Assembly (NCBI RefSeq): GCF_014287515.2 | Contig: NZ_CP092473.1 | Coordinates: forward strand, 3,445,501-3,509,500 | Direction of reading: 5' to 3' | Source of the DNA: Roseburia rectibacter | GTDB lineage: Bacteria; Bacillota; Clostridia; Lachnospirales; Lachnospiraceae | Length of the DNA stretch: 64,000 nucleotides | In this document: in pieces, positions 46,291 to 56,765 of the stretch | Layout of the letters: each line of letters opens with the position of its first letter | Position numbering within the stretch: the first letter of the stretch is position 1 | Position numbers and translations under genes: made by a program | The notes under the pieces: model-generated | What the model saw: the letters and a program-made list of their open reading frames with translations, nothing else | What the model was told of the DNA's origin: nothing | The model's database searches: none

Positions 46291-47655
46291 TTACAGATCC
46301 TTTTTAACCGCTTTTCCCAGACATTTTTTCCGTACAAAGTAATAACAGATCACCTGCATCACGATCGTAGCCAGCCAGGATGCCGGGTACGAAATAAACA
46401 GGAAATACAAGGATCTGTGATACGGAAAGAATGCAAAAATCCATAATATACGCATTCCGACTGTACCGATCACAGACAATATCATCGGAACCGAAGAATA
46501 TCCCATTCCACGCAGTGCTCCCGGAAAAAGATCCATGATACCGCAAAGGAAATATGGCACTGTAGTAATTGAAAGAATCTCTACTCCACATGCAACCACA
46601 TCCGGTTCTTTGGTATAGATCGTCAGTATCTCTGTTCCAAAGAAATATGCCCCACATCCAAGCACAGCAGCAACTCCAACCGATAAAATCAGACAGTCCA
46701 GAAGAACTCTGTCCATACGCTTATATTTTCCTACACCAAAATTCTGACTGGTAAAACTCATACACGCCTGTGTAACAGAATTTACAGAAACATACAGGAA
46801 ACCAAGCAGATTATTTGCTGCCGTATATCCCGCCATTGCTGTTGCGCCAAAGGAATTAACAGAGGACTGTAACAATGCATTTGAAAAATTGATGACTGTA
46901 CTCTGGATTCCCGCCGGAACTCCCACCTGAAAAATCTGTTTTAAATAAACACCTTTTATAGAAAGTTTTGATAAATGAAGCTGATAGCTTCCCTGCGTTT
47001 TACAAAGGCAGCGTAAAACAAGAATACAGGACACACACTGTGAAATGATCGTTGCGATCGCAACGCCGGCAACATCTAAATGAAATACGATCACCAAGAT
47101 CATATTCAGCACCGCATTGATACAGCCGGATATAATAAGGAATAAAAGCGGCCGTTTTGTATCCCCGACTGCCCGAAGTATTGCCGCACCATAATTATAA
47201 AGCATAAAAAATGGCATTCCCATAAAATAGATCCGCATATATAAAGTCGACTGACCGATCACATCATCCGGTGTGCCCATCAGTTCCAGCGCTCCCTTTG
47301 CAAACAATACACCAACAAATGCCATCACCACACCGCTGATCAGTGCCAACGTAATCGCCGTATGTACGGTCTGTGACATTTCTTCCTCCCGTCCTGCAGC
47401 ATAAAATCTTGCTGCAAGCACATTTGCTCCAAGTGAGATCCCGATAAAAAGATTCACAAATACATTGATCAGTGCCGTTGTCGAACCGACCGCTGCAAGT
47501 GCCTGGCTTCCGCTGAACCGTCCCACAACGATGATGTCAACTGCATTAAACATTAACTGTAAAATTCCAGAAAGCATTAGCGGAAATGCAAACGATATTA
47601 ATTTATCCATAATGGTGCCATTGCACATATCAATTTCATATTTATTATTTTTCAT
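46291..47655 (-). CDS. MATE-family efflux transporter
   Basis: 454 residues, 12 membrane segments. N-terminal MCNGTIMDKLISFAFPLMLSGILQLMFN, then VVGRFSGSQALAAVGS near 50-65, and a second-half repeat (LLQSSVNSFGATAMAGYTAANNL). Exports cationic drugs or metabolites with Na+ or H+. ATG 47655 with AAAGGTGAG is preferred to 47667. Confidence 0.93.
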   Translation of the reverse strand: MKNNKYEIDMCNGTIMDKLISFAFPLMLSGILQLMFNAVDIIVVGRFSGSQALAAVGSTTALINVFVNLFIGISLGANVLAARFYAAGREEEMSQTVHTAITLALISGVVMAFVGVLFAKGALELMGTPDDVIGQSTLYMRIYFMGMPFFMLYNYGAAILRAVGDTKRPLLFLIISGCINAVLNMILVIVFHLDVAGVAIATIISQCVSCILVLRCLCKTQGSYQLHLSKLSIKGVYLKQIFQVGVPAGIQSTVINFSNALLQSSVNSFGATAMAGYTAANNLLGFLYVSVNSVTQACMSFTSQNFGVGKYKRMDRVLLDCLILSVGVAAVLGCGAYFFGTEILTIYTKEPDVVACGVEILSITTVPYFLCGIMDLFPGALRGMGYSSVPMILSVIGTVGMRILWIFAFFPYHRSLYFLFISYPASWLATIVMQVICYYFVRKKCLGKAVKKDL

Positions 47656-47689
47656 TGCTGCTCTCACCTTTCTTCCTTACACTGTTTCA

Positions 47690-47736
47690 TAAAATAAAAT
47701 AAGATATACAATGCCTGTTTTGCATTGCATATCTTA
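47690..47736 (-). terminator. Terminator after the MYG1 gene
   Basis: Minus-strand stem TAAGATATGCAATGC / GCATTGTATATCTTA with a 7-nt loop and TTTTATTTTAT after it. It separates MYG1 from MATE. Confidence 0.85.
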
Positions 47737-47766
47737 CTGCCTTTTTTGGGCTTCGTCAATCAATTT

Positions 47767-48978
47767 TCAAGAACCGGACGGGATACGTACGATATATCGC
47801 TCTCCATCACATTCTGCCAGTGTTAAAACCGGAATATGTTTTTTTCGAAGCTGATGTACGATCGGATAAGTCAAAAAAACATCCCCTTCCACATAAACAG
47901 CTTCCGGTTTTTCTTTTAAGATCTGTTTTACCTGATCTTTGATACGGCTCTTCCACTCCTGCTTTTCCATCAAAACTTCCCCATAGATTCCCTGCAGTGT
48001 AAGTTCCGGAACATCCGGCAGCACGCAGTGTGATATGCGGGCATGCTCCATTCCCGGCAATTTCTGCAATAATTCATCTGCTTCCTTTCCACCGCCAAGA
48101 TTTACGATCACGGGTTCCTCTTTAAAGCAGGACAGACTGATCTTACATGCTGCGACAGCATCTTCTAATGTGCCAGCCGTCATCAGAAAGCCACCTTTGT
48201 GGCAGAAACCGGCGCTGGAAAGTCCTGTTGCCTGTACCAGCTCTTCATTCTCCAGTCCAAGCCATTTTTCCGGGAAACTGCACTTATAATTCATGGAATA
48301 TTCTCTTTTTTGCGGCTGGATACAATATCCACCACGATTAGATGGAAAGATCACAAACGCAATCTCCGTCTCTGAAAGCCTTTTCTGGCAGGGAATAAAT
48401 TCCGGCAGGACGAGTATTTTTGCATCAGACTCCTTTTGCTGTGACTCTAAAATTTCCTCGATCCTTTTATCGGCACGCTCATTTCCAAGATAACGCTCAA
48501 ATTTATTTTCCAGTATCATACCTGCGACACCGACCGCCTTAAAAAAAGCATCATCACTGCTGCCTGACGCATCCCAGGTTGGATTAAAGTTTCCGATCAA
48601 GGTTGCAAGCTCGTTTTTTTCTCCCGTATTATCATTGTTATCGAGAGGCTGCACAAACGCCTCATCAAAAGTCTGCGCGAGTTCTTCCCCTAAAATCCCG
48701 GTTCCAAGCTGCTCCCAAAGCAGTCCAAATGCCGCATACGGCACTCCATTTTCACGGACTCTGCTGTCCTTCTGATGATGATCAAATTCCCCGCGCCCAA
48801 TATCAAATACGATTCCGTCATAATCTTCTGGGACTTTATTGCCACGTGTAATCGTAATCTCCGGATTCAGATAGAGCAATAATGCCGAGGAAAAAACATC
48901 GTCCGCATGGAACTTTCCGCCGTGTGTAAATGCCTTTGCATCTTTTCTTGTGATCTGCTGTAATAATGTATGATTCAT
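47767..48978 (-). CDS. MYG1 family protein (DHH-like hydrolase)
   Basis: 403 residues, N-terminal motifs AFTHGGKFHADDVFSSALL (about 17-35) and VFDIGRGEFDHHQKDS (about 57-72) with metal-binding His/Asp residues, as in the MYG1/UPF0160 family. Middle CSFPEKWLGLENEELVQATGL and FCHKGGFLMTAG are also family-like. The mitochondrial relative is a 3'-5' RNA exonuclease; the bacterial role is not established. Confidence 0.9.
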   Translation of the reverse strand: MNHTLLQQITRKDAKAFTHGGKFHADDVFSSALLLYLNPEITITRGNKVPEDYDGIVFDIGRGEFDHHQKDSRVRENGVPYAAFGLLWEQLGTGILGEELAQTFDEAFVQPLDNNDNTGEKNELATLIGNFNPTWDASGSSDDAFFKAVGVAGMILENKFERYLGNERADKRIEEILESQQKESDAKILVLPEFIPCQKRLSETEIAFVIFPSNRGGYCIQPQKREYSMNYKCSFPEKWLGLENEELVQATGLSSAGFCHKGGFLMTAGTLEDAVAACKISLSCFKEEPVIVNLGGGKEADELLQKLPGMEHARISHCVLPDVPELTLQGIYGEVLMEKQEWKSRIKDQVKQILKEKPEAVYVEGDVFLTYPIVHQLRKKHIPVLTLAECDGERYIVRIPSGS

Positions 48979-48999
48979 GATCTGATCAATTTTCTCCTA

Positions 49000-49535
49000 C
49001 TATCTGTAAATATTCGTCGATAAATATTTGAATGCATTGTCTGCACAGATCGCAACGATCGTCTTTCCCTTTGCTTCCGGTCTTTTGCAATATCCGTTGC
49101 AACTTTGATCGCTGCTGCAGCAGACTGACCAAGAAAGATTCCATCTGTTCTTACCAGATCACGACCAACCTCATATGCAAGATCTGCATTAACCTCAACT
49201 ACTTCATCATACTGAAAATCAATATCTCCGCCTGTAGCATCCCAGATTTCAGGACCGGTAGTTGCGATATGTACATTCGGGTTTTCCGGATTTCTGCCCT
49301 GATTGATATAATACCAGCCATGCTCATCTGCATACTTCTGAAGCAGATCGTAAATCGGATCGAATGCCAGTCCTTTTTCTGCGATCAGTTCCGGCACTCC
49401 CGGAATATCTTTAAATTCCAGCTTTGCAAGTATCGTGGCATCTAAGTCATGTTCTTTTTCATAGTTAGTAACTTCGACTAACGGTGTCTCTCCCACTAAT
49501 TCTGCGATTGAATGATAAATTTTTCTCTCTGCCAT
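49000..49535 (-). pseudogene. Cysteine synthase-like gene, deleted and frameshifted
   Basis: Starts like CysK (MAERKIYHSIAELVGETPLVEV, ILAKLEF). It then jumps past the PLP-lysine segment to EIPGVPEL-like sequence (KDIPGVPELIAEKG), continues with NPNVHIATTGPEIWDATGGDIDF, skips the GTGGT loop, and resumes QYDEVVEVNADLAYEVGRDL. A final frameshift at about 49080 puts the true ending (PEAKGKTIVAICADNAFKYLSTNIYR) in another frame stopping at 49000. Missing the catalytic lysine, it cannot be an active synthase. It is directly downstream of a LanC-like relic. Confidence 0.8.
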
Positions 49536-49550
49536 CTTTTCATTCCCCAT

Positions 49551-49957
49551 TTAGTTAAAATAATTGTATTCTACTGTCTGTATCCATTCTTTTCCTTCCA
49601 GTACCCCTGCTAAAGATAACAGACTCAATGCATTTCCTGTTGTTCCAATGTATAAACCGGTATAGCTGTGGACATTCTGCGGTATCGTTCTCCACCAGTT
49701 TCCATACCAGTTTCTCTTTTTCTGCTGTTTATAGATATCTCCCGGTTCATCACTCACAAACGACTGGCTGATGATAAATCTTGCTGTCCGTTTTGCATAC
49801 CCTAAAAACTCATCCTCACCGGTAATCTTATACATAGAAATAAAATGCTCTAAGATACCCGGTGTTCCTTTGTGGCATCCACCCATCTCTCTGTCTATTT
49901 TGCGATCTCAATATAATCCTGTGTTTTATATTCTTTGAATAATATGTTTTTTGGCAT
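49551..49957 (-). pseudogene. LanC-like (lanthionine cyclase-type) protein remnant
   Basis: The C-terminal part has GGCHKGTPGILEHFISMY (Cys-His zinc ligand pair of the LanC fold), then YAKRTARFIISQSF and NVHSYTGLYIGTTGNALSLLSLAGVLEG. A good start (ATG 49957, AGGGG upstream) opens only about 20 codons (MPKNILFKEYKTQDYIEIAK) before a TAG. The rest is in another frame. A large central deletion is therefore likely: LanC proteins are about 400 residues. Adjacent by 1 bp to the cysteine-synthase relic, so the two probably formed one operon. Confidence 0.65.
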
Positions 49958-50044
49958 TTTTATAACCCCTGGCTGCACTTGTCTTTTGTTATCTGGTAAT
50001 ATACGCTTTTATTTCTACTTTGTTAAGAGGAATTATATGATATG

Positions 50045-51773
50045 TTAGATTTTAAACTGCCGGATATTCATTTCAAGCTCATCAACAATTTCTTTATTGT
50101 TCGAAACTACATCCACGATCTTCTTAAATTCTTCATTGATCTGCGACATATATTCTGAATTAACCGACACTTCCTCTTTCTGTTTATCAAACCCATCCAT
50201 GATGCCATTCACATAACAATGAATACGCTCCATACTCTGTCCCAGTTCATCTATATACCCCTCAAACTTTTCCATCTGTTCTTTAAAATTATGTGCATCA
50301 TTTGCATATTCCTCACCGGTATGTACAAGGACATCATAATCAGAAATAACATTTGTTTTCACATAGTTTAGCAGTTCAAACGAAGCCTCCGCTAATTTAG
50401 CTACAATATCTACGATAAATGTATTTATCTTTTGAATTTCACCTGCAGTCTTTGACGACTCCTCCGCAAGACTGGATATCTCGTTGGCCACAACTGCAAA
50501 TCCCCTGCCGCTTTCTCCCGCTCTTGCAGCTTCAATACTGGCATTCAATGCAAGCAGATTTGTCTGGTCTGCAACATTAAGGATCTTGTCTGTAAGCTGC
50601 TGTATCCGCTCCACTTCCTTTGATTCTTCAATTTTATCTTCAAGTGTTTTTCCAATTCTCACGATCGTATTCTGCATACGCTCTCTGGCTGATACCGCAT
50701 CTTCTTCTAGCTTTTCTGCTTTTGATCCAACCTCACCAATATATTCAGCCTGCGATTTTGCCTCATTTATGACAGATGACATCATCTCATTATTATTCTT
50801 TGCATTTTCGGCGATCTTGTGAACCAGATCACTCATTTCAAGGACTTTTCCTTCCATATCGTTCATTGTCGCATTGACCTTCGATACTTCATTGGCAGAG
50901 GATGTCACAATATTATTTACATGCTCTGAATTGTTTAAAAGTTTATTTTCACTTACACTGATATTATGAATGATCTCACGCAGATTTTCCAAAAACATAT
51001 TCAGGCTGTCTGCAATATCTCCAACTTCATCTGTTGATCTTACGTTGATCTTCTGTGTAAGATCTCCCTCCTTCTTTGCAAGTTCACTCATTTTCCCTGC
51101 TATCACACCTACACTTTTCGACAAGATACCACTTATGATAAGGGAAAGCACTACTGCTATCACTAATCCAAGCAGTTCAATGATCAAAAATTCTTTTATA
51201 AAAATATTCTCCTGAAGTCTGATATCAGTTGCAGAACAATCAACACCTACGATTCCTGCAATCTGACCTGCACTATCGTAAACCGGAGCAAATGCACTGT
51301 AAAAATCTCCCCACTCATCGGATGTCATTTCGCTGTCAACCGTGACATTTCCTTTAAATGCTTCTGCAATTTCATCATATATCTCATATTCTTCACCAAT
51401 TGCAGCCCCTTCTTCAGTATCAGCATCAACGATAAATTCCAGTCTGCCGCCATTCATTCTCATCGTGTATATATATTGGATATCATCGCCACACAAAAAA
51501 TCCTGCAGCTGCGACAGTATCTCTTTATAATTCTCTGTCGCTTCATCCCCTGCTTTGATCTTTTCTAGAATATCCCCATCAATTCTTTCTGCGGCAATTT
51601 TCGCTGAATTTCTGGCATTTTTCTTACACTGTTCCAACAATGTATCTCTCGCCTGTACTATAAAAAAACCAGCCGATCAGATTCGTCACGGTCAAAACAC
51701 ATACGATCATTCCTACTAAAATCTTTGCACGTATGCTTATTTTAAAATTTTTTTGTGATCCCGTTTTTGTCAT
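50045..51773 (-). pseudogene. Methyl-accepting chemotaxis protein, frameshift in an A7/T7 tract
   Basis: From ATG 51773 the frame encodes a basic N-terminus and TM helix ([20 protein letters not shown]), then meets an A7 run (plus 51662-51668) and shifts. With six bases the frame continues into [22 protein letters not shown] and the full receptor. It has a Cache-type extracellular domain ([25 protein letters not shown]), a second TM (about 150-172 of the long ORF), HAMP and an MCP signalling domain. The hairpin tip is [31 protein letters not shown]. About 575 residues when repaired. Either phase-variable, recently mutated or an assembly error. Confidence 0.85.
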
Positions 51774-51875
51774 GCCATCCCTACCCTTCCTGTTTTATAT
51801 AAATATTATATCTGTTAGTGATAGCATAGACAAGAAGGTAGTTGGGAATTCCAATGCTTTTAATATCTGCTTTAC

Positions 51876-52007
51876 TTATCTGTACGAAATATCAGATTTT
51901 TTAATACTAATAGGAGTACTGGAATAATATCCACAAAAATTCAGAAAATTAACCACGTCTTCCACTTCTACATCTGACTTTGGTCCTATCAAAATTTCTT
52001 TTATCAT
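51876..52007 (-). pseudogene. Possible HPr-like fragment
   Basis: A 43-codon minus-strand ORF (MIKEILIGPKSDVEVEDVVNF, then NFCGYYSSTPISIKKSD). An adjacent frame continues SKADIKSIG. The pattern vaguely recalls HPr-like small proteins (DVVNFLN ... AKSIxG) with a frameshift. No good ribosome binding site. Reported with low confidence; the rest of the 51774-52062 gap shows nothing. Confidence 0.2.
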
Positions 52008-52062
52008 ATTTTGTTTTATTTACTCAATTATATAAAGTCAATGTAAAAACATCACTTTTCTC

Positions 52063-53346
52063 CTAAAGTTTCTTCTCCACCTTCTCCAATTCATCCAACA
52101 ATGCTGGTTTTCTTGGATATCTCTGCATCAATTCCTCAATTAAAGATTTAGCAGTATCATTCCCCTTCCATTTTATAAGCTGTGCAATATTCTTCGTTAT
52201 TTTCTTATATTCGCGTCTATCCTTTGCCTGAGCACAACTCTCACTTATTTCCTTATAACACAACTCATATACCTGCTCCGGATATTCCTTCACCAAATAT
52301 TTCCCATAATAAAACAAATCATACGGATTCTCCATTACATCATCAAGCAGTCTCTTCTTTTCATTTTCAGAAATAAGAACACTGCGATAGCAAACAGTTC
52401 GCTTGCTATCCTTTAATTCATCCAATAGGCTCTCGTAAGTTTCATTCCACGCACCACACTTTTTATAAATCTGTTTCAAAACATCCCAGAACTTCTCATT
52501 TCCCATCAATAGCAGCTTTTTTGCCTGTGTGATTTGCTTTTCCGTACTGTTTGCTGTCTTATATATGTCATATAGCATATTATTCCAATCTTCCGGATTA
52601 CTGCTACGATAATGCCATGTCTCTTCTTCGTTTGCTTTCTCTAAACAAAGCTTCTCTGCTTCATCATAATTTTTATCTTCCATAGCATCCTTGATAGCTA
52701 TAATACGGAGTTCATTTATTGCAATATTCTGATATAGTTCCTTCTGCGTATTCTTTTTTCCATATAAATGTCTATGTAAAAGGTATCTTACAATCAAATC
52801 TTCTTTTTTCGTATATTCCGGGTAATAATCCTCCCGTGAAATTTCCAAAAGGGTATCCAAAACCTTTTCAAGCTTCTTTGCACTCTTTTCATCGCATAGG
52901 CAAATCCCACATTTCAGCAAGTCATAACGCCAGTCAGTCCAACCATCAAATACACTCTTTTTTGCCTCTTTTATAATTAATGCAAGTGCTTGATCACGCA
53001 TTTGTTTGTCCTGTTTTTCGATTTCTTTTGCGCATTTTTCTATTAATTCATATGTACACATGATAACATCTGTAAGCATTCCCGAACTACTATCTGCATG
53101 AGATGCTAACTTAACACCAGATACCAGTATATATGTAGCCGCCTCAAGTGCAACCATATAACCACGCATTTCTAAAGTCTCAGCACACATATCAAGACAG
53201 TCATGCATATCCATACAAATATTATCGCAGCTGCTCCAACCAATGTATCCCCGATGGGTGTTACATTTAATTGATGCAGCGATTGTATTTTTCACTATTG
53301 GCATAATATCTTCTGTGGGTATCATAGCAGCATCTCTTTCTTTCAT
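52063..53346 (-). CDS. All-helical protein, similar to C-terminal part of SWIM-finger proteins
   Basis: 427 residues, soluble, almost entirely helical with repeated 30-40-residue units (TPR-like), e.g. YDEAEKLCLEKANEEETW and AKKLLLMGNEKFWDVLKQIYKKCG. The layout resembles the helical region that follows SWIM zinc fingers in other Lachnospiraceae proteins, but no CxCx..CxH finger is present here, so it may be a truncated or separate version. It overlaps the upstream UPF0158 gene by 4 bp (ATGA-type), indicating coupling. Function unknown. Confidence 0.6.
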   Translation of the reverse strand: MKERDAAMIPTEDIMPIVKNTIAASIKCNTHRGYIGWSSCDNICMDMHDCLDMCAETLEMRGYMVALEAATYILVSGVKLASHADSSSGMLTDVIMCTYELIEKCAKEIEKQDKQMRDQALALIIKEAKKSVFDGWTDWRYDLLKCGICLCDEKSAKKLEKVLDTLLEISREDYYPEYTKKEDLIVRYLLHRHLYGKKNTQKELYQNIAINELRIIAIKDAMEDKNYDEAEKLCLEKANEEETWHYRSSNPEDWNNMLYDIYKTANSTEKQITQAKKLLLMGNEKFWDVLKQIYKKCGAWNETYESLLDELKDSKRTVCYRSVLISENEKKRLLDDVMENPYDLFYYGKYLVKEYPEQVYELCYKEISESCAQAKDRREYKKITKNIAQLIKWKGNDTAKSLIEELMQRYPRKPALLDELEKVEKKL

Positions 53347-53741
53347 TCAACAATATCAATCTTATGTCTTTCAGACCATTGCCTTGCTATTTTTTCATAG
53401 GCTTCTTCACGATATTGGTACCACTGTTTTTCCAGATTTAAGTCATACAATTTATCCTTAAATCTTCTAAAAGCACCTCTTCCCTGAATTGTCCTTGCCA
53501 ATACATCCTGATTCTTTCCCACTGGAAGTTCGTATATAAACTCTTCCATTATTCGATACTCATTGATATCGTATTGTCCCGGTAATGGTATATAATCTTC
53601 GAAAAGTTCCGGATTGTCCTCACCATCCACCATTTCATCAAACAACATCAGAACTTTTTCGTTTTGGGTATCATAATAATATTCTGTTTCCATATTGGCA
53701 AATTCCATTGCCTCAATTATGTCTTCTAATTTTACTTTCAT
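53343..53741 (-). CDS. UPF0158 family protein
   Basis: 132 residues: MKVKLEDIIEAMEFANMETEYYYD followed by DYIPLPGQYDINEYRIMEEFI and GRGAFRRFKDKLYDLNLEKQWYQYREEAYEKIA. The YIPLP...EY.IM..F and GAFRRFKD..... W..F/Y motifs are diagnostic for UPF0158. Function unknown. First gene of a two-gene unit with the helical protein. Confidence 0.8.
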   Translation of the reverse strand: MKVKLEDIIEAMEFANMETEYYYDTQNEKVLMLFDEMVDGEDNPELFEDYIPLPGQYDINEYRIMEEFIYELPVGKNQDVLARTIQGRGAFRRFKDKLYDLNLEKQWYQYREEAYEKIARQWSERHKIDIVE

Positions 53742-53857
53742 CTTTTATCCTTTTCCGACTTCAAAATGTGTTTTTAATGCTATAGATTGAAATTGATTCA
53801 TTTTATCTTCTCCAATCGATAAATCATATAAATTCATTAATCATTTTTAGTTTTTTC

Positions 53858-53899
53858 AGTCTCATCAAGTGTCAAATTTTATGAGAATTTGTTGAGACT
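53858..53899. repeat. GAGACT palindrome, copy 1
   Basis: Arms AGTCTCATCAAGTGTCA and TGAGAATTTGTTGAGACT around a short AT loop. The same type of palindrome occurs twice at 63825-63975, 10 kb away. It marks the left side of the accessory region. Confidence 0.6.
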
Positions 53900-53905
53900 G
53901 TCTCA

Positions 53906-54289
53906 TTACAATGTCCATGTTGAAGTCTTTTTATCGTAAGCAGCACCTGCCAGATTATATCCTTGAATACCTGATGAAAAATCTTTTTCCCATAAGCCAG
54001 CACTCTTCAATATTTCCTCATCAGACATTTTCAACCAAGGATGATCCGGATTTTTGCTCTTTGCAAGATTTCTTACTTTATCCATCAAATCCATGCGTAG
54101 CTCTTCCGTTGTAACATATGGGAATATCTTGTGCTCCGCATATGTATTACTCTTTCGGTTATACATATTCTGTAGTTGAATCGGAGAGTCCGTAATATCC
54201 ATGTCCCCATCTTCATTTCTGTCATAGGTCCTGTTTGCACACTTTTCTACAGTAGATGTTGGCGGAACATACACCCATAACAGCGTCAT
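53906..54289 (-). pseudogene. Fragment of an AlbA_2/ATP-binding (RecG-like) regulator
   Basis: The frame encodes VYVPPTSTVEKCANRTYDRNEDGDMDITD, then YNRKSNTYAEHKIFPYVTTEELRMDLMDKVR and HPWLKMSDEEILKSAGL. These match a middle segment of Schlafen-AlbA_2-type putative transcriptional regulators, which are normally about 400-500 residues. Both ends are missing. The left end stops at the GAGACT palindrome and the right end meets an unrelated piece before the recombinase. Confidence 0.6.
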
Positions 54290-54374
54290 CCCTTCATATC
54301 CTTAACTATATACCTAAGGCCACCATTCTGGTTATCCCCGGACAAATATTGGTCATATTCTTCTATCGCCTTTT

Positions 54375-55100
<726 letters not shown>

Positions 55101-55105
55101 TCAAA

Positions 55106-55160
55106 ACAAACAACCAGCTTATCTGTGGTTTTATTCTACCACGAATAAGCTGGTTTGTGT
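55106..55160. repeat. Large hairpin upstream of the recombinase relic
   Basis: AACCAGCTTAT and ATAAGCTGGTT pair, with inner GTGG/CCAC, directly before the recombinase start. It may be the element end, a recombination site or a terminator for transcription entering from the right. Between 55161 and 55360 nothing else is recognisable. Confidence 0.5.
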
Positions 55161-55360
55161 AAAAATAATTATTGTCTCATTAATAGGAGAAATCCGAAAG
55201 AAAATCGGAACTATTTTATAAGTATCATGAAATTTTAATTCCATAAATTTATGGGAATTATGGGAGATATATTGATGCCTTTGTTACAAAAATATCAAGT
55301 TTCCTGTCTGTTGTCATTTGGGTAAACTTGAATTTGTCTATTTCTTTAATATAGCAACAA

Positions 55361-55720
55361 TCATAAATATTTACTTGCTTCCCGAATACTCAATTTATCC
55401 ATTTTATCCTTGTAAGTCTCAACGAAATTTCTTACCCAATCAGGATTGGTTTTTGAATAGTCCCTCAAACTCCAACCGATTGCTTTATTGATGAAAAATT
55501 CAGAACTGCCAAAATTGTTTACCAATATTTTCTCAAGCAACTGTGTATTTGTTTTATCTTTTCTGCACAGCTGATGGTCAATAGCAATTCTTCGCACCCA
55601 AAAATCATCATCTGTTGACCATTCAAGCATTAAGTTGTTTATTCTCTCGTCAAAAAAATGCTATATTTCCAACAATTCTGTCCAACCCATCTATTGTATC
55701 CCACCATTGATTTGTTAAAC
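55361..55720 (-). pseudogene. DNA alkylation repair protein (AlkD-like), C-terminal fragment with T7 frameshift
   Basis: Two frames form one protein end: LTNQWWDTIDGLDRIVGNIAFF, then (after a TTTTTTT tract at about 55660) DERINNLMLEWSTDDDFWVRR, IAIDHQLCRK and INKAIGWSLRDYSKTNP. These are HEAT-like helices of AlkD-type glycosylases. With six T the frame is continuous. The N-terminal half is absent because the ExeA transposon relic begins at about 55725. Confidence 0.75.
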
Positions 55721-55779
55721 AAGGTTGAAAACGCGGATATCAAACGTGAAAAACCACGTCTTTATGGAGGTGACGACTA

Positions 55780-56580
55780 ATGGATTATACGATCCGCTAT
55801 GGTTTGGAATTCAATCCTTTCCTAAAGAATTCCAAAGAAATCTTTGTATCAACAGACGAATCCAAAGAAGTTTTATTCCGGCTGGACTATCTTGCAAAAA
55901 CAAAGGGCTTTGGACTGCTTACCGGCAGCCCCGGCCGCGGAAAAACAACCGCAATCAGGAAATGGGTACAAACCTTAAATAACTCACAATACAAAGTAGT
56001 CTATACCTGTTTTTCCACTTTTAGCCCCAATGATTTTTATCGGAACCTTGCCACGGAACTTGGTGCGCAGGCCCACTACCGAAAACCAGATAACTTCCGG
56101 GTAATTCAGGAAGAGCTCACAAGGCTCTCTGTTGAGAAAAGGAAAACTCCAGTAATCATCATTGATGAAGCGAACTATATCAGTTCTGCCATTCTGAATG
56201 ATTTTAAGCTGTTGTTTAACTTTGAGATGGATTCCAGGGATCGTGCTGTTGTTCTCCTGTCAGGACTTCCATCACTTAACGCCACACTTCGCCTGAGTGT
56301 GCATGTGCCATTCCGTCAGAGGATCATCATGAATTATGAACTTCCTGCATTTACAAAAGAAGAAGGCAGATCTTATGTGCTCGATAAGCTTCAAAGAGCA
56401 GGTGCAACCAGGGCAATCTTTGAAGACGCAGCACTTGAAGCCATCTTAAATGCATCTGATGGAACACCTCGTATCATCAACAATCTATGCAATAGTTGTC
56501 TTCTGATTGGAGACTCTAGAAAAAGTGACATGATTACTGCAGAGATCGTCATGCAGGCAATCAATAATAATGAGATTTAG
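55780..56580 (+). CDS. ExeA/TniB-like transposition ATPase
   Basis: 266 residues. YGLEFNPF near 7-14 and FLKNSKEIFVSTDE, then Walker A LTGSPGRGKTTAI (about 46-58), Walker B VIIIDEANYIS (about 125-135) and sensor regions, C-terminal winged-type helices. Such AAA+ proteins are target-selection helpers for DDE transposases. GGAGG precedes the ATG by 9 bases. Only the tail of a partner gene is left upstream. Confidence 0.85.
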   Translation: MDYTIRYGLEFNPFLKNSKEIFVSTDESKEVLFRLDYLAKTKGFGLLTGSPGRGKTTAIRKWVQTLNNSQYKVVYTCFSTFSPNDFYRNLATELGAQAHYRKPDNFRVIQEELTRLSVEKRKTPVIIIDEANYISSAILNDFKLLFNFEMDSRDRAVVLLSGLPSLNATLRLSVHVPFRQRIIMNYELPAFTKEEGRSYVLDKLQRAGATRAIFEDAALEAILNASDGTPRIINNLCNSCLLIGDSRKSDMITAEIVMQAINNNEI

Positions 56581-56659
56581 CAGTAAAAGCAGGGCAGCCT
56601 GCTTTTATTGTATTTTCCCAGATTCCTTAATCTGCATCATTTTTTATATCGATCAGATA

Positions 56660-56765
56660 ACTTGCAGATGTTGGTGCAGACAATCTGCGGATGCATAACA
56701 AATAAGATCTAAATCAGATGCATCTAATCTGCATGGAGCAGGTGCATCTAATTTGACGGACAACA
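56660..56765. repeat. Right end of the ExeA transposon with repeated motif
   Basis: Several copies of GATGCATCTAATCTGC-like units, e.g. at 56717-56732 and GGTGCATCTAATTTGAC at 56741-56757, plus GCAGATGTTGGTGCAGA. The end reads GACGGACAACAC. Multiple short repeats at an end are typical of transposons with several transposase binding sites. Confidence 0.6.

Larger units (their letters stand above)
55725..56765 (+). mobile_element. Relic of a transposon with ExeA-type ATPase
   Basis: Contains the last about 15 codons of a lost gene (ADIKREKPRLYGGDD, ending TAA at 55779), the complete ExeA-like gene and a repeat-rich right end at 56660-56765. The lost gene is probably a DDE transposase partner. 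The left end is missing, so the element cannot move by itself. It truncates the AlkD-like gene. Confidence 0.65.
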
